The notes under the pieces: model-generated
Database searches by the model: none
Seen by the model: the letters and a program-made list of their open reading frames with translations, nothing else
Told to the model about the DNA's origin: nothing
Made by a program: the position numbers and the translations under genes
Shown here: in pieces, positions 35,306-42,240 of the stretch
How positions within the stretch are numbered: position 1 is the stretch's first letter
Layout of the letters: every line of letters starts with the position of its first letter
NCBI GenBank assembly: GCA_025450315.1
Contig: JANWHQ010000106.1
Location: 1 to 43,253 of the forward strand
Direction: 5' to 3'
From: Caulobacteraceae bacterium
GTDB lineage: Bacteria; Pseudomonadota; Alphaproteobacteria; Caulobacterales; Caulobacteraceae
DNA: 43,253 bases

Positions 35306-36781
35306 ATGCAAAAGCACCAGATGCTGATCGGCGGGCAGTGGCGCGATCCGGCCGGCGGGCAGTGGTTCGCGTCCGAGAACCCGTTCACAGGCCAGGCCTG
35401 GGCCGAGGTCCCGCGCGGGGGGGCGGAGGATGTCGACAGGGCGGTGAAGGCCGCCTGGGACGCCTTCCGCGGACCGTGGCGGGCGTTGAGCGCGTCGGCG
35501 CGAGGCGCGGTGCTGCGCAGGTTCGGCGACCTGGTGGCCGAGAACGCCGACCGGCTGGCCGAGCTGGAGAGCCGCGACAACGGCAAGCTGATCACCGAGA
35601 TGCGCGGCCAACTCCGGTACATCCCGCAGTGGTTCTACTACTTCGGGGGCCTGGCCGACAAAATCGAGGGCCGGGTGATCCCGATCGACAAGCCGGGCGT
35701 CTTCAACTTCACCCGCGAGGAGCCGCTGGGCGTGGTGGCCGCCATCACGCCCTGGAACTCGCCCCTGATGCTGGCCACCTGGAAGCTGGCCCCGGCGCTG
35801 GCGGCCGGGAACACCGTGGTCTGGAAGCCGTCGGAGTTCTCCTCGGTCTCGGCCTTCGCCTTCGGCGAGCTGTTCGAACAGGCCGGATTCCCGCCCGGGG
35901 TCGTCAACATCGTCACCGGCTTCGGCTCGGAGATCGGCGAGGCTCTGGTCACCCACCCCAAGGTCGCCAAGGTGGCCTTCACCGGCGGCGACGCCACGGG
36001 CCAGCACGTCTATGAACTGGCCGCCCGCGGCATCAAGAAGGTGACGCTGGAGCTGGGCGGCAAGTCGGCCAACGTCGTGTTCGACGACGCCGACATCGAC
36101 AACGCCGTCAAGGGCGCGGTCTCGGGCATCTTCGCCGCCACCGGCCAGACCTGCATCGCCGGCTCCAGGCTGCTGGTCCAGCGTACGATCCACGACCGGT
36201 TCATGGACAAGCTGTTGACGCTGGCCCGCACCGCCCGGATGGGCGACCCGCTGGACGACGCGACCCAGGTCGGGCCGATCACCACCCGGCCGCAATACGA
36301 CAAGGTGCTGGGCTACATCGAGATCGCCAAGGGCGAAGGCGCGCAGTGCGTGCTGGGCGGCGCCGCCGCGACGCGTCGGGAGTGCGGCGAGGGCTGGTTC
36401 GTCGAGCCGACCATCTTCACCGGGGTCACCCCCGCCATGCGCATCGCCCAGGAAGAGGTGTTCGGCCCGGTCCTGTCGGTCATCGCGTTCGACACCGACG
36501 ACGAGGCGGTCGAGATCGCCAACGACACCCTGTTCGGCCTGGCCGCGGGGGTCTGGACCACCTCGATCAAGCGGGCGCTCAGGATGTCCGAGCGGCTTGA
36601 GGCCGGCACGGTCTGGATCAACACCTACCGGGCGGTGAGCTATATGTCCCCGTTCGGCGGCTACAAGCGCTCGGGCCTTGGTCGCGAGAGCGGCCTGACC
36701 GCCATCCGCGACTACCTGCAGGAAAAGAGCGTCTGGATCGACACAAACGACGACGTCCCGAACCCGTTCGTGATGCGGTGA
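35306..36781 (+). CDS. NAD(P)-dependent aldehyde dehydrogenase
   Basis: A 491-residue ALDH-superfamily enzyme with the full catalytic set: N151 in TPWNSPL, K174 in VVWKPSE, E249 in LELGGKS and C283 in GQTCIAGS. It oxidises an aldehyde to the acid in the cytosol. The cofactor-loop FTGGDATG differs from the usual FTGS form. The ATG at 35306 is used because GGAG lies upstream and a longer frame would start inside the palindromic repeat. It is the last gene of the operon started by the P450. Confidence 0.93.
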   Translation: MQKHQMLIGGQWRDPAGGQWFASENPFTGQAWAEVPRGGAEDVDRAVKAAWDAFRGPWRALSASARGAVLRRFGDLVAENADRLAELESRDNGKLITEMRGQLRYIPQWFYYFGGLADKIEGRVIPIDKPGVFNFTREEPLGVVAAITPWNSPLMLATWKLAPALAAGNTVVWKPSEFSSVSAFAFGELFEQAGFPPGVVNIVTGFGSEIGEALVTHPKVAKVAFTGGDATGQHVYELAARGIKKVTLELGGKSANVVFDDADIDNAVKGAVSGIFAATGQTCIAGSRLLVQRTIHDRFMDKLLTLARTARMGDPLDDATQVGPITTRPQYDKVLGYIEIAKGEGAQCVLGGAAATRRECGEGWFVEPTIFTGVTPAMRIAQEEVFGPVLSVIAFDTDDEAVEIANDTLFGLAAGVWTTSIKRALRMSERLEAGTVWINTYRAVSYMSPFGGYKRSGLGRESGLTAIRDYLQEKSVWIDTNDDVPNPFVMR

Positions 36782-36875
36782 TCCGGGCGATCGGGCAATC
36801 GAAGCGCTTTTTTCTTGCCTGGCGATCGAATAGCTTTCGAAGAATTGGCGCTTTACTTTATTTATACGAATAGAC

Positions 36876-36900
36876 GGAACTATTGTCGCCCGGTCGCGTT
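36876..36900 (+). promoter_or_regulatory. EcfG-type promoter motif (N16) before the repeat protein
   Basis: GGAAC (36876-36880), 16-nt spacer, CGTT (36897-36900), an exact match to the consensus, 48 nt upstream of the ATG at 36948. It lies in the most A+T-rich gap of the window (about 36800-36890). Confidence 0.75.
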
Positions 36901-36947
36901 GTTGGACCAAGGGAAGGACCCATGTCCTCCCAGGAGATATCCAATAA

Positions 36948-37970
36948 ATGCGAAAGCTGTTCCTGGTCGCCGGCCTCGCCGCTGCGGCCCTCATCCCGTC
37001 CCTGGCCTCCGCCCAGCAGACCTGTGAGTCGCAACGCGGCAACCAGGTCGCGGGCACGGTGGTCGGGGCCGGGCTCGGCGCCCTGCTCGGCAGCGCCATC
37101 GCCGGACGCGGCGATCACACGACGGGCGCCGTCCTCGGCGGGGTCGGCGGCGCGGTGGTCGGCAATCAGCTGTCCCAGCCCGATCGCGACTGCGCCCACG
37201 CCTACGGCTATTACGATCGCAACAGCCAGTGGCACGCCAACGCCGTCGCCCGGGCGGACGCCCGCGGCTACTACGACCGCAACGGCGCCTGGGTCGCCGG
37301 CGCGCCGAACGGCTATTACGACCCCTCCGGCGACTGGATCGCGGCGCACACCGACCCCTCCGCCAGCGGCTACACCGACGCCGACGGCCGCTGGGTCCCG
37401 GCTTCGGTCAACGGCTACTACAACGACAGGGGCGACTGGGTCGCCGCCGCCAGCGGACACTATGACGCCTCGGGGCGTTGGGTCCGCGGCGAGGCCACCG
37501 GCGCCTATGACGCTTCCGGCAACTGGATCCCCGGCGCGCGCGCCGGCCATCGCGACGCCAACGGCGTCTGGGTCGCCGACGCCCAGCCCGGCTACTACGA
37601 CGCCCAGCATCGTTGGCGCGCCGGCGCCACCTGGGGCTACTACGACGCCGAAGGCCGCTGGATCGCCACCAGCGCCCACCGCTCGCCGGCCGCCTACCAG
37701 GACCGCCAGCCCCAGACCTCCATGCACCGCGACCTCTACGAGCGGGAAGCCCGGCTGGAGCAGCGCATCCAGGCCGCCGCCGACAACGGAACCCTGCCCG
37801 AGGCCGACGCCCGTCGCGACATGCGCTCCCTGAACGCCATCCGCCGGTCGCAACGGGAGCGGCGCGGCTCCGACGGCCGGCTGTCGCCGGACGACGAGGC
37901 CAGGATGCAGGCCCGGGTCGACCGGCTGAGCGACGACCTTCGCCAGTCGATCGGCGACGACCGGGGCTGA
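36948..37970 (+). CDS. Glycine-zipper protein with ten GYYD-type repeats
   Basis: A 340-residue exported protein with signal peptide (to about LASA-QQ). A 2TM glycine zipper covers about 32-66 (VAGTVVGAGLGALLGSAIAG and TGAVLGGVGGAVVGNQL). Residues about 80-250 contain ten tandem units of roughly 15 residues with the form GYYDxxGxWVxG (for example GYYDRNGAWVAG and GYYDPSGDWIAA). The C-terminal 90 residues are a charged helical domain (REARLEQRIQAAADNG, ARMQARVDRLSDDLRQS). Such glycine zippers span or sit in the outer membrane; the GYYD repeats look like a beta-solenoid or surface-binding module of unknown role. AGGAG lies before the ATG. An EcfG-type promoter is just upstream. Confidence 0.85.
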   Translation: MRKLFLVAGLAAAALIPSLASAQQTCESQRGNQVAGTVVGAGLGALLGSAIAGRGDHTTGAVLGGVGGAVVGNQLSQPDRDCAHAYGYYDRNSQWHANAVARADARGYYDRNGAWVAGAPNGYYDPSGDWIAAHTDPSASGYTDADGRWVPASVNGYYNDRGDWVAAASGHYDASGRWVRGEATGAYDASGNWIPGARAGHRDANGVWVADAQPGYYDAQHRWRAGATWGYYDAEGRWIATSAHRSPAAYQDRQPQTSMHRDLYEREARLEQRIQAAADNGTLPEADARRDMRSLNAIRRSQRERRGSDGRLSPDDEARMQARVDRLSDDLRQSIGDDRG

Positions 37971-37989
37971 TGAAGCCGGACTAGCTTTC

Positions 37990-38027
37990 GGCGCAGGTGA
38001 CGGCGGGCGACCGCCGCCACCTGCGCC
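37990..38027 (+). terminator. Large GC hairpin between genes
   Basis: A 10-bp outer stem (GGCGCAGGTG/CACCTGCGCC) and a 6-bp inner stem (CGGCGG-GCGA-CCGCCG) separated by one mismatch. There is no T-run after it, so it may be a rho-assisted end, a processing site or an attenuating structure between the repeat protein and the GlsB-like gene. Confidence 0.55.
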
Positions 38028-38050
38028 CCACCAACCACTAGGAGGCGAGC

Positions 38051-38308
38051 ATGGGCTTGGAATCCCTGATTATTTTCCTGATCGTGGGCGCGGTCGCCGG
38101 ATGGCTCGCGGGCCTCATCGTCAAGGGCTACGGCTTCGGCCTTTTCGGCAACATGGTCGTTGGCGTGATCGGCGCGTTCCTGGGCAGCTTCCTGCTGGCC
38201 CACTTCCATGTGCTCCATATCGGGGGCCTCGAGGGCGAATTGATCGGCGCCACGATCGGCGCCGTCATTCTGCTGCTGCTCGTCCGCCTTTTGCGACGCG
38301 CGGCCTAG
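38051..38308 (+). CDS. GlsB/YeaQ/YmgE-family stress membrane protein
   Basis: An 85-residue protein with three membrane segments (LIIFLIVGAVAGWLAGLIVKG; LFGNMVVGVIGAFLGSFLL; IGATIGAVILLLLVRLL). This is the exact layout of the transglycosylase-associated, stress-response inner-membrane family. The first segment has the AGWLAG turn. AGGAGG precedes the ATG. Members are typically induced by general stress; the preceding gene carries an EcfG-type promoter. Confidence 0.92.
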   Translation: MGLESLIIFLIVGAVAGWLAGLIVKGYGFGLFGNMVVGVIGAFLGSFLLAHFHVLHIGGLEGELIGATIGAVILLLLVRLLRRAA

Positions 38309-38338
38309 GCGACGAGGTTCGGCTCCAAGGAGACCGTC

Positions 38339-38653
38339 ATGAGACGCCTGATCGAGATCGCCGGCGCCGCAGCGGTGCTGCTGACCCTGGCCGCCTGCAC
38401 CGCCGGCTCGCCCGGGGCCCAGCACGCCGCGAACGGAGGGCTGCTGCTGCAGTTCCTCCTGGGCGTCTGGCACGGGATCATCGCGCCCTTCACCCTCATC
38501 GGCGAGGTGCTGAACGACTTCGTGCCCCACCTGTTGCCCTGGTCGGTGCGCTTCTACGAATCCAAGGGAACCGGCGTCCCCTATGACGTCGGATTCTATC
38601 TCGGGCTGGTGGGAAGCCCGCTGGCCATCGGGGGCCGCTGGCGGCGGGGATGA
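38339..38653 (+). CDS. Small lipoprotein of unknown function
   Basis: A 104-residue protein with a lipobox LTLAACTAGS (Cys20). A hydrophobic stretch LLLQFLLGVWHGIIAPFTLIGE may be a membrane segment, followed by VRFYESKGTGVPYDVGFYLGL near the C-terminus. This pattern recurs in small proteobacterial envelope proteins, but I cannot name the family. AAGGAG lies 6 nt before the ATG. It is 30 bp behind the GlsB-like gene and is probably in the same unit. Confidence 0.8.
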   Translation: MRRLIEIAGAAAVLLTLAACTAGSPGAQHAANGGLLLQFLLGVWHGIIAPFTLIGEVLNDFVPHLLPWSVRFYESKGTGVPYDVGFYLGLVGSPLAIGGRWRRG

Positions 38654-38818
38654 CGGCTCGCGCCTGCGAGCCCGATACGAAAGGATGCGAGCGGCCAATC
38701 GGGCTGTGCTATGCTGTGGCTAGGGTTCGCTCCGACGGAGTGGCCGCGCTTCACAACATTGCAGGCGCCGGGCACGGCTTTCGCGTCGCGAGCCGCCCGG
38801 GCCACGAAAGGGCCAGTC

Positions 38819-39853
38819 ATGGCCTCGCTCTCGCTCGTCCATCCCGAAGTCGCCCAAAGCCTGGCCCTCGCACTTGTCGCCTCGTCCAACGCGCCCGCCC
38901 TGCTGCTGGACGGCGACCTGAGGCTGATCGCGGCGAGCACCTCGTTCCGCCGCGCGTTCGGCTTCACCTCGGCCGACCTGCGAGGCGTCCGGCTCTTCGA
39001 CCTGGGCGAGGGCGAATGGAATGCACCCCGGCTTCGTTCGCTGCTCGCCAAGGCGGTCGCCGGCCACAAACAGATCGAACCTTGCGAGATGGATCTCGAT
39101 CGCGACGGCCTGCCCGGCCGCCGATTGGGTCTGCAAGTCCAGAAACTTGACTACGACGGGGTCGGCATCCGCCTGCTGCTGTCGGTCAACGACCTCACCC
39201 AGACGCGCCTGAGCGAGGCGCTCAGCGACGCCCGCCTGCGCGACAAGACGATCCAGCTGCAGGAGCTGCAGCACCGCATCGCCAACAGTCTGCAGATCAT
39301 CGCCAGTGTGCTCATGCTGAACGCCCGCAAGGAGCATTCCGACGACACCCGGCGCCAGCTCTACGACGCGCACAGCCGGGTGATGTCGGTGGCGGCCCTG
39401 CAGCGGCAGCTCGCCGCCTCCGGGCTCGCCGAGGTGGAACTGCGCGCCTACCTCGTCGACCTCTGCCAGAGCATCGCCGCATCGATGATCGACGATCCCG
39501 CGCGGCTTTCGCTGACGGTGAGCGCCGACGACAGCATCGCCACGGCCGACATTTCCATGGCCCTGGGCCTGATCGTGACCGAACTGGTGATCAACGCCCT
39601 CAAGCACGCCTTTCCGGACGGTCGGCGCGGCGCGATATCGGTGGACTTCCGCTCCAGCCTGTCCGGATGGACGCTGTCGGTCCAGGACGACGGAATCGGC
39701 TCGGTGGAAGACCCAGCCGTCGCGCGGGCTCCGGAAACAGGCCTGGGCGCGAACATCGTCCAGGCCCTCGCCCGGCAAATCAAGGCCCGTGTCGAGCTCA
39801 CCAACCCCCGCGTGGGGACGCTGGTCTCGGTCATCCATGCCGAGGTGCAGTGA
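38819..39853 (+). CDS. HWE/HisKA_2-type sensor histidine kinase
   Basis: A 344-residue soluble kinase. A PAS-like domain at about 15-125 (SNAPALLLDGDLRLIAAS; FGFTSADLRG), then a HisKA_2 dimerisation domain with H152 in LQHRIANSLQIIASVL, then an ATPase with VTELVINALKHAFPDGRRG and a DDGIG box. The start at 38819 is supported by AAAGGG 8 nt upstream; the longer frame would add a basic, non-family leader. HWE/HisKA_2 kinases often feed the PhyR-NepR-EcfG general stress pathway in alphaproteobacteria, consistent with its stress-gene neighbourhood. No partner regulator is in the window. Confidence 0.9.
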   Translation: MASLSLVHPEVAQSLALALVASSNAPALLLDGDLRLIAASTSFRRAFGFTSADLRGVRLFDLGEGEWNAPRLRSLLAKAVAGHKQIEPCEMDLDRDGLPGRRLGLQVQKLDYDGVGIRLLLSVNDLTQTRLSEALSDARLRDKTIQLQELQHRIANSLQIIASVLMLNARKEHSDDTRRQLYDAHSRVMSVAALQRQLAASGLAEVELRAYLVDLCQSIAASMIDDPARLSLTVSADDSIATADISMALGLIVTELVINALKHAFPDGRRGAISVDFRSSLSGWTLSVQDDGIGSVEDPAVARAPETGLGANIVQALARQIKARVELTNPRVGTLVSVIHAEVQ

Positions 39854-39950
39854 TTGAATTGGCCCGGCGATAGCCGGCTCTTTATCCGTATCGAATGACG
39901 ATGTAGCTGCCATTTCAAAATACAGATTCCGCAAATATTATCGAATATTG

Positions 39951-39975
39951 GGAACCCACGAAGCTTAACCGCGTT
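39951..39975 (+). promoter_or_regulatory. EcfG-type promoter motif (N16) before rcnB
   Basis: GGAAC (39951-39955), 16-nt spacer, CGTT (39972-39975), 58 nt upstream of the RcnB-like start. Flanking sequence is A+T-rich on the left. Confidence 0.75.
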
Positions 39976-40033
39976 CTCGATTCAGATGGCGAAAATCATC
40001 GCCGATATCTCCAAGAAAATCGAGGACGACCCC

Positions 40034-40360
40034 ATGAAGGCTCTCATCATGGCCCTGACCGCGTCTGCGCTCGTTGCAGGCGCCGCGGGCTCCGCCAACG
40101 CCCAGGACCGCGGCTACGGCCACGACCGCGGCGACCAGCACGCGGGCTGGGCGACCGATCGCGGCTCGGGCCATCAGTGGCGGCGCGGCGAGCGGATGGG
40201 CTACAGCGACTGGAACAGCGCCCGGCCCGTCGACTATCGCCGTCACCACCTGCGTCAGCCGCCGCGCGGCTATGAATGGCGCGAGTCCAACGGACGATAC
40301 GTCATGGCGGCGGTGGCCACCGGCGTGATCGCGTCGATGCTGATCCATAGCGGTCGCTAG
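40034..40360 (+). CDS. RcnB-family periplasmic protein
   Basis: A 108-residue protein with a signal peptide (to about SANA-QD). After a polar, His/Asp/Gly-rich region (GYGHDRGDQHAGWATDRG) it has the RcnB core: QWRRGERMGYSDWN, VDYRRHHLRQPPRGYEWRES, NGRYVMAAVATGVIASML. RcnB acts in nickel/cobalt homeostasis in E. coli, but in alphaproteobacteria such proteins are many and of unknown role. The ATG at 40034 lies 16 codons after an in-frame upstream ATG and gives the signal peptide. An EcfG-type promoter lies upstream. Confidence 0.88.
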   Translation: MKALIMALTASALVAGAAGSANAQDRGYGHDRGDQHAGWATDRGSGHQWRRGERMGYSDWNSARPVDYRRHHLRQPPRGYEWRESNGRYVMAAVATGVIASMLIHSGR

Positions 40361-40671
40361 TCGAAGGCGCCGCAGCCTGCTGGCCAGGCTGCGGCGCCCT
40401 CCGCCGTCGGTAGCTTGAGCGCCCGGGCGTCGGCGCGGCCGGCCGGGTCGAAGCCGCATCGCCGACCAGCCGCACCGCTTCGGCCAGATCGTCGGCAGCG
40501 GAGACCAGCACGCGCCATCGGCAATTCCAGCCCCGCGCGCTGCGTCTCGCCGGTCATCTGTTCGCGGCGGCCTTAGATTCGGGGACTGGAATCCCCACTT
40601 GCAGGCCGGAGGTTGCGCCCCTCGTCTCCCACGGGGTGCAGGCGCCCACCATAGAGGCGAAAGCCAAGGTC
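40361..40671. other. 311-bp gap after rcnB
   Basis: It holds the 14-bp hairpin (40366-40398). On the minus strand two short overlapping frames (40357-40557 and 40302-40511) read MTGETQRAGLELPMAR and then, after a frame change, SAADDLAEAVRLVGD and back to DPAGRADARALKLP. This could be a decayed small gene of about 65 codons or chance in GC-rich DNA. The promoter for the small rightward genes must lie near 40560-40660. Confidence 0.4.
40366..40398 (+). terminator. 14-bp perfect hairpin after rcnB
   Basis: GGCGCCGCAGCCTG (40366-40379), loop CTGGC, CAGGCTGCGGCGCC (40385-40398), starting 6 bp after the rcnB stop. No T-run follows on the plus strand. It is a likely transcript end by position. Confidence 0.6.
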
Positions 40672-40812
40672 ATGAAGTCAGTCGCATATCGTAGCCGCGC
40701 CGTGGAGCCACCGAGCGCCTTCCGGCGGTTCGGCGCGGCCTTCCTGGCCGCGCTGGCCGTGGGCGTCACCGCCCTCGGCTATGTCGCCGCCATGTCCCTG
40801 TTCCACCTGTGA
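40672..40812 (+). CDS. 46-residue single-pass membrane protein
   Basis: ATG at 40672 to TGA at 40810-40812. A basic N-terminus (MKSVAYRSRAVEPPSAFRRF) is followed by one membrane segment (AFLAALAVGVTALGYVAAMS). AAGG lies close to the ATG. The next gene starts with a GTG overlapping its TGA (GTGA), as expected for a coupled pair. Function unknown. Confidence 0.6.
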   Translation: MKSVAYRSRAVEPPSAFRRFGAAFLAALAVGVTALGYVAAMSLFHL

Positions 40813-41015
40813 GCCGCCCGGGAACGGACGGAGGCGGCGCCGCCGTCTTCGAGGTCGCCTTGCGGAACGGCATCTGGCAGGTGGCGCGCGATGGCGAGTT
40901 CTTCGGCCATTATCGTGGTCGGGGGGCCGCGGTGGCCGCCGCCCAGGACGCCGCCCGGTTGCCGTTGTCGCGCGCGACGGCCGCCCAGGTGGTCATTTGC
41001 GAAGACGACGCCTGA
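40809..41015 (+). CDS. 68-residue hypothetical protein (DUF2188-like)
   Basis: A GTG start overlapping the stop of the preceding 46-residue gene. The sequence VFEVALRNGIWQVARDGEFF and the following segment with A-x-AAAQDAARLPLSRATAAQVVICED have the strand-Trp-strand-helix-strand layout of DUF2188-like small proteins, which have no known role. It is soluble with no signal peptide. Confidence 0.65.
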   Translation: MSRPGTDGGGAAVFEVALRNGIWQVARDGEFFGHYRGRGAAVAAAQDAARLPLSRATAAQVVICEDDA

Positions 41016-41082
41016 ACGACTGCCCGCCAGGCCCGCCGCCTTGGGCCATGGCGCTGCGCAGCGGTCGGCCCTAAGGTGCCCC

Positions 41083-41283
41083 ATGGAAAGCCATTCCGAA
41101 GTCGTGCAGCGCTGGCGCTATCTGCGTGATCTGCTGATCGATCAGCTGGCGCGCTTCGAAAGCGGCGCCATGACCATGCACTCGGGCGAGGTCGACGTGA
41201 GCCCCGGGGCGATCACCAAGCTGAAGCAGAACATCCTCGACTTCGACACCCTGATCCACAGAAGCGAAGTGCGCGAACCCTAG
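41083..41283 (+). CDS. 66-residue conserved-type hypothetical protein
   Basis: MESHSEVVQRWRYLRDLLID is followed by QLARFESGAMTMHSGEVDVS and an Asp/Ile-rich helix ending FDTLIHRSEVREP. It is probably an all-helical small cytosolic protein. AAGGTG lies 8 nt before the ATG. The pattern recalls small hypothetical proteins found in Caulobacterales and Rhizobiales, but no function is known to me. It ends 13 bp from the stop of a convergent gene. Confidence 0.65.
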   Translation: MESHSEVVQRWRYLRDLLIDQLARFESGAMTMHSGEVDVSPGAITKLKQNILDFDTLIHRSEVREP

Positions 41284-41296
41284 GGGCGCGGGAGGC

Positions 41297-41572
41297 TCAG
41301 GCGCTGCGGCGAGCCGCCTGGAGCACGGCCCAGGTGTCGGAGCTCGCGACGCTTTCCGATTGCCCGAGGTCCAGCACGCGCGCGTTCGCGCCGTGCGGAT
41401 TGTCGATCCGGTGGATGTCGTAGCCCACCACGTCCTTCGACGAGCCGCTCAAATGGCCGGCGATGCCTCGGGCGGCGGCGTCGTCTGGAGCCCGGCAGAC
41501 GTAGCGGGGACCGACCTGGTTGCGATCGCGCCTGATCACCTGGATGGTCCAATAGCCTTCGGCGACGCTCAT
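41297..41572 (-). CDS. 91-residue hypothetical protein
   Basis: MSVAEGYWTIQVIRRDRNQV opens a small soluble protein with an alpha/beta pattern: YVCRAPDDAAARGIAGHLSG, then VVGYDIHRIDNPHG. No signal peptide and no recognised domain. AGGGGA lies upstream of the ATG (CCCTTTCAGGGG region, minus reading). It diverges from groESL. Confidence 0.6.
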   Translation of the reverse strand: MSVAEGYWTIQVIRRDRNQVGPRYVCRAPDDAAARGIAGHLSGSSKDVVGYDIHRIDNPHGANARVLDLGQSESVASSDTWAVLQAARRSA

Positions 41573-41813
41573 GCTGGTCCCCTTTCAGGGGATTGGCCGG
41601 GATCCGCGCCGTGCGCAGCCGTCCCAGCGCGCTGCGGCTCATCCACCGCACACGCGTCTCAAAGTAGAGACAAAGACAATCTAACAGATCGGGGGCGTGA
41701 AATCCCGGATTATAATCCTGACGTGCCCGGATCTATTTTTTCCGGCAAGACGGGGCTGGCTCGAATATCGGGGAAACGGGGCGACAATATTTGCCCGAAC
41801 GGGCCGATTCCGC
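41573..41813. other. Gap between hypothetical gene and groES heat-shock promoter
   Basis: No gene is seen. A perfect 12-bp palindrome GGATTATAATCC (41707-41718) contains TATAAT on both strands, and a CCGGA/TCCGG inverted repeat (41727-41745) encloses a T-run. These may serve the leftward gene or an additional groESL promoter; no good -35 pairs with the TATAAT. Confidence 0.4.
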
Positions 41814-41841
41814 CTTGAATTTCGCCTTTCGCGGGCCATCT
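41814..41841 (+). promoter_or_regulatory. Sigma-32 (RpoH) promoter of groESL
   Basis: -35 CTTGAA (41814-41819), 15-nt spacer, -10 GCCATCT (41835-41841), against the RpoH consensus CTTGAA-N11-16-CCCATNT (6 of 7 in the -10). Transcription would start near 41848, directly before the CIRCE element. Confidence 0.75.
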
Positions 41842-41851
41842 TGGAAGAGGT

Positions 41852-41878
41852 CTGGCGCTCGAAGGTGTCGACTGCCAA
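41852..41878 (+). promoter_or_regulatory. CIRCE element (HrcA operator)
   Basis: CTGGCGCTC, 9-nt spacer, GACTGCCAA. Compared with TTAGCACTC-N9-GAGTGCTAA the arms are degenerate but keep spacing and most positions (6 of 9 and 7 of 9). It lies in the untranslated leader of groES just after the predicted RpoH start site. Caulobacter groESL is known to be under RpoH and HrcA. Confidence 0.75.
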
Positions 41879-41925
41879 TCCTGGCGGCGACTTGGCGAGC
41901 CGCGCTTCCACCGGAGATTCAGCAC

Positions 41926-42240
41926 ATGGCCTTTCGTCCCCTTGGCGATCGCGTCCTCGTTCGGCGCATCGAAGAAGAAGCGAAGACCAAGGGCGGGATC
42001 ATCATCCCCGACACCGCCAAGGAGAAGCCTCAGGAAGGCGAGATCATCGCCGCAGGCCCCGGCGCCCGCGACGAGGACGGCAAGCGCGTCCCGCTCGACG
42101 TGAAGGCCGGCGACCGCGTCCTGTTCGGCAAGTGGTCCGGCGCCGAGGTGAAGATCGACGGCGAAGACCTGATCATCATGAAGGAAGCCGACATCCTCGG
42201 GATCGTCGACGTTCCCGCCGCTACGGCCAAGGCCGCCTAG
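41926..42240 (+). CDS. groES: Co-chaperonin GroES
   Basis: A 104-residue Hsp10 that caps GroEL during folding. [20 protein letters not shown] opens the barrel; [20 protein letters not shown] contains the mobile loop; [20 protein letters not shown] and ADILGIV complete the fold. It has a few extra C-terminal residues (VPAATAKAA) compared with the usual 95-97. GGAG lies about 10 nt before the ATG; longer upstream frames would run through the CIRCE element and are rejected. First gene of groESL. Confidence 0.97.
   Translation: MAFRPLGDRVLVRRIEEEAKTKGGIIIPDTAKEKPQEGEIIAAGPGARDEDGKRVPLDVKAGDRVLFGKWSGAEVKIDGEDLIIMKEADILGIVDVPAATAKAA

Noticed and set aside
40302..40557. Possible small gene or pseudogene on the minus strand after rcnB.
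   Set aside because: It needs two frame changes, shows no recognised family and overlaps the strong hairpin; kept only as a note in the gap entry.
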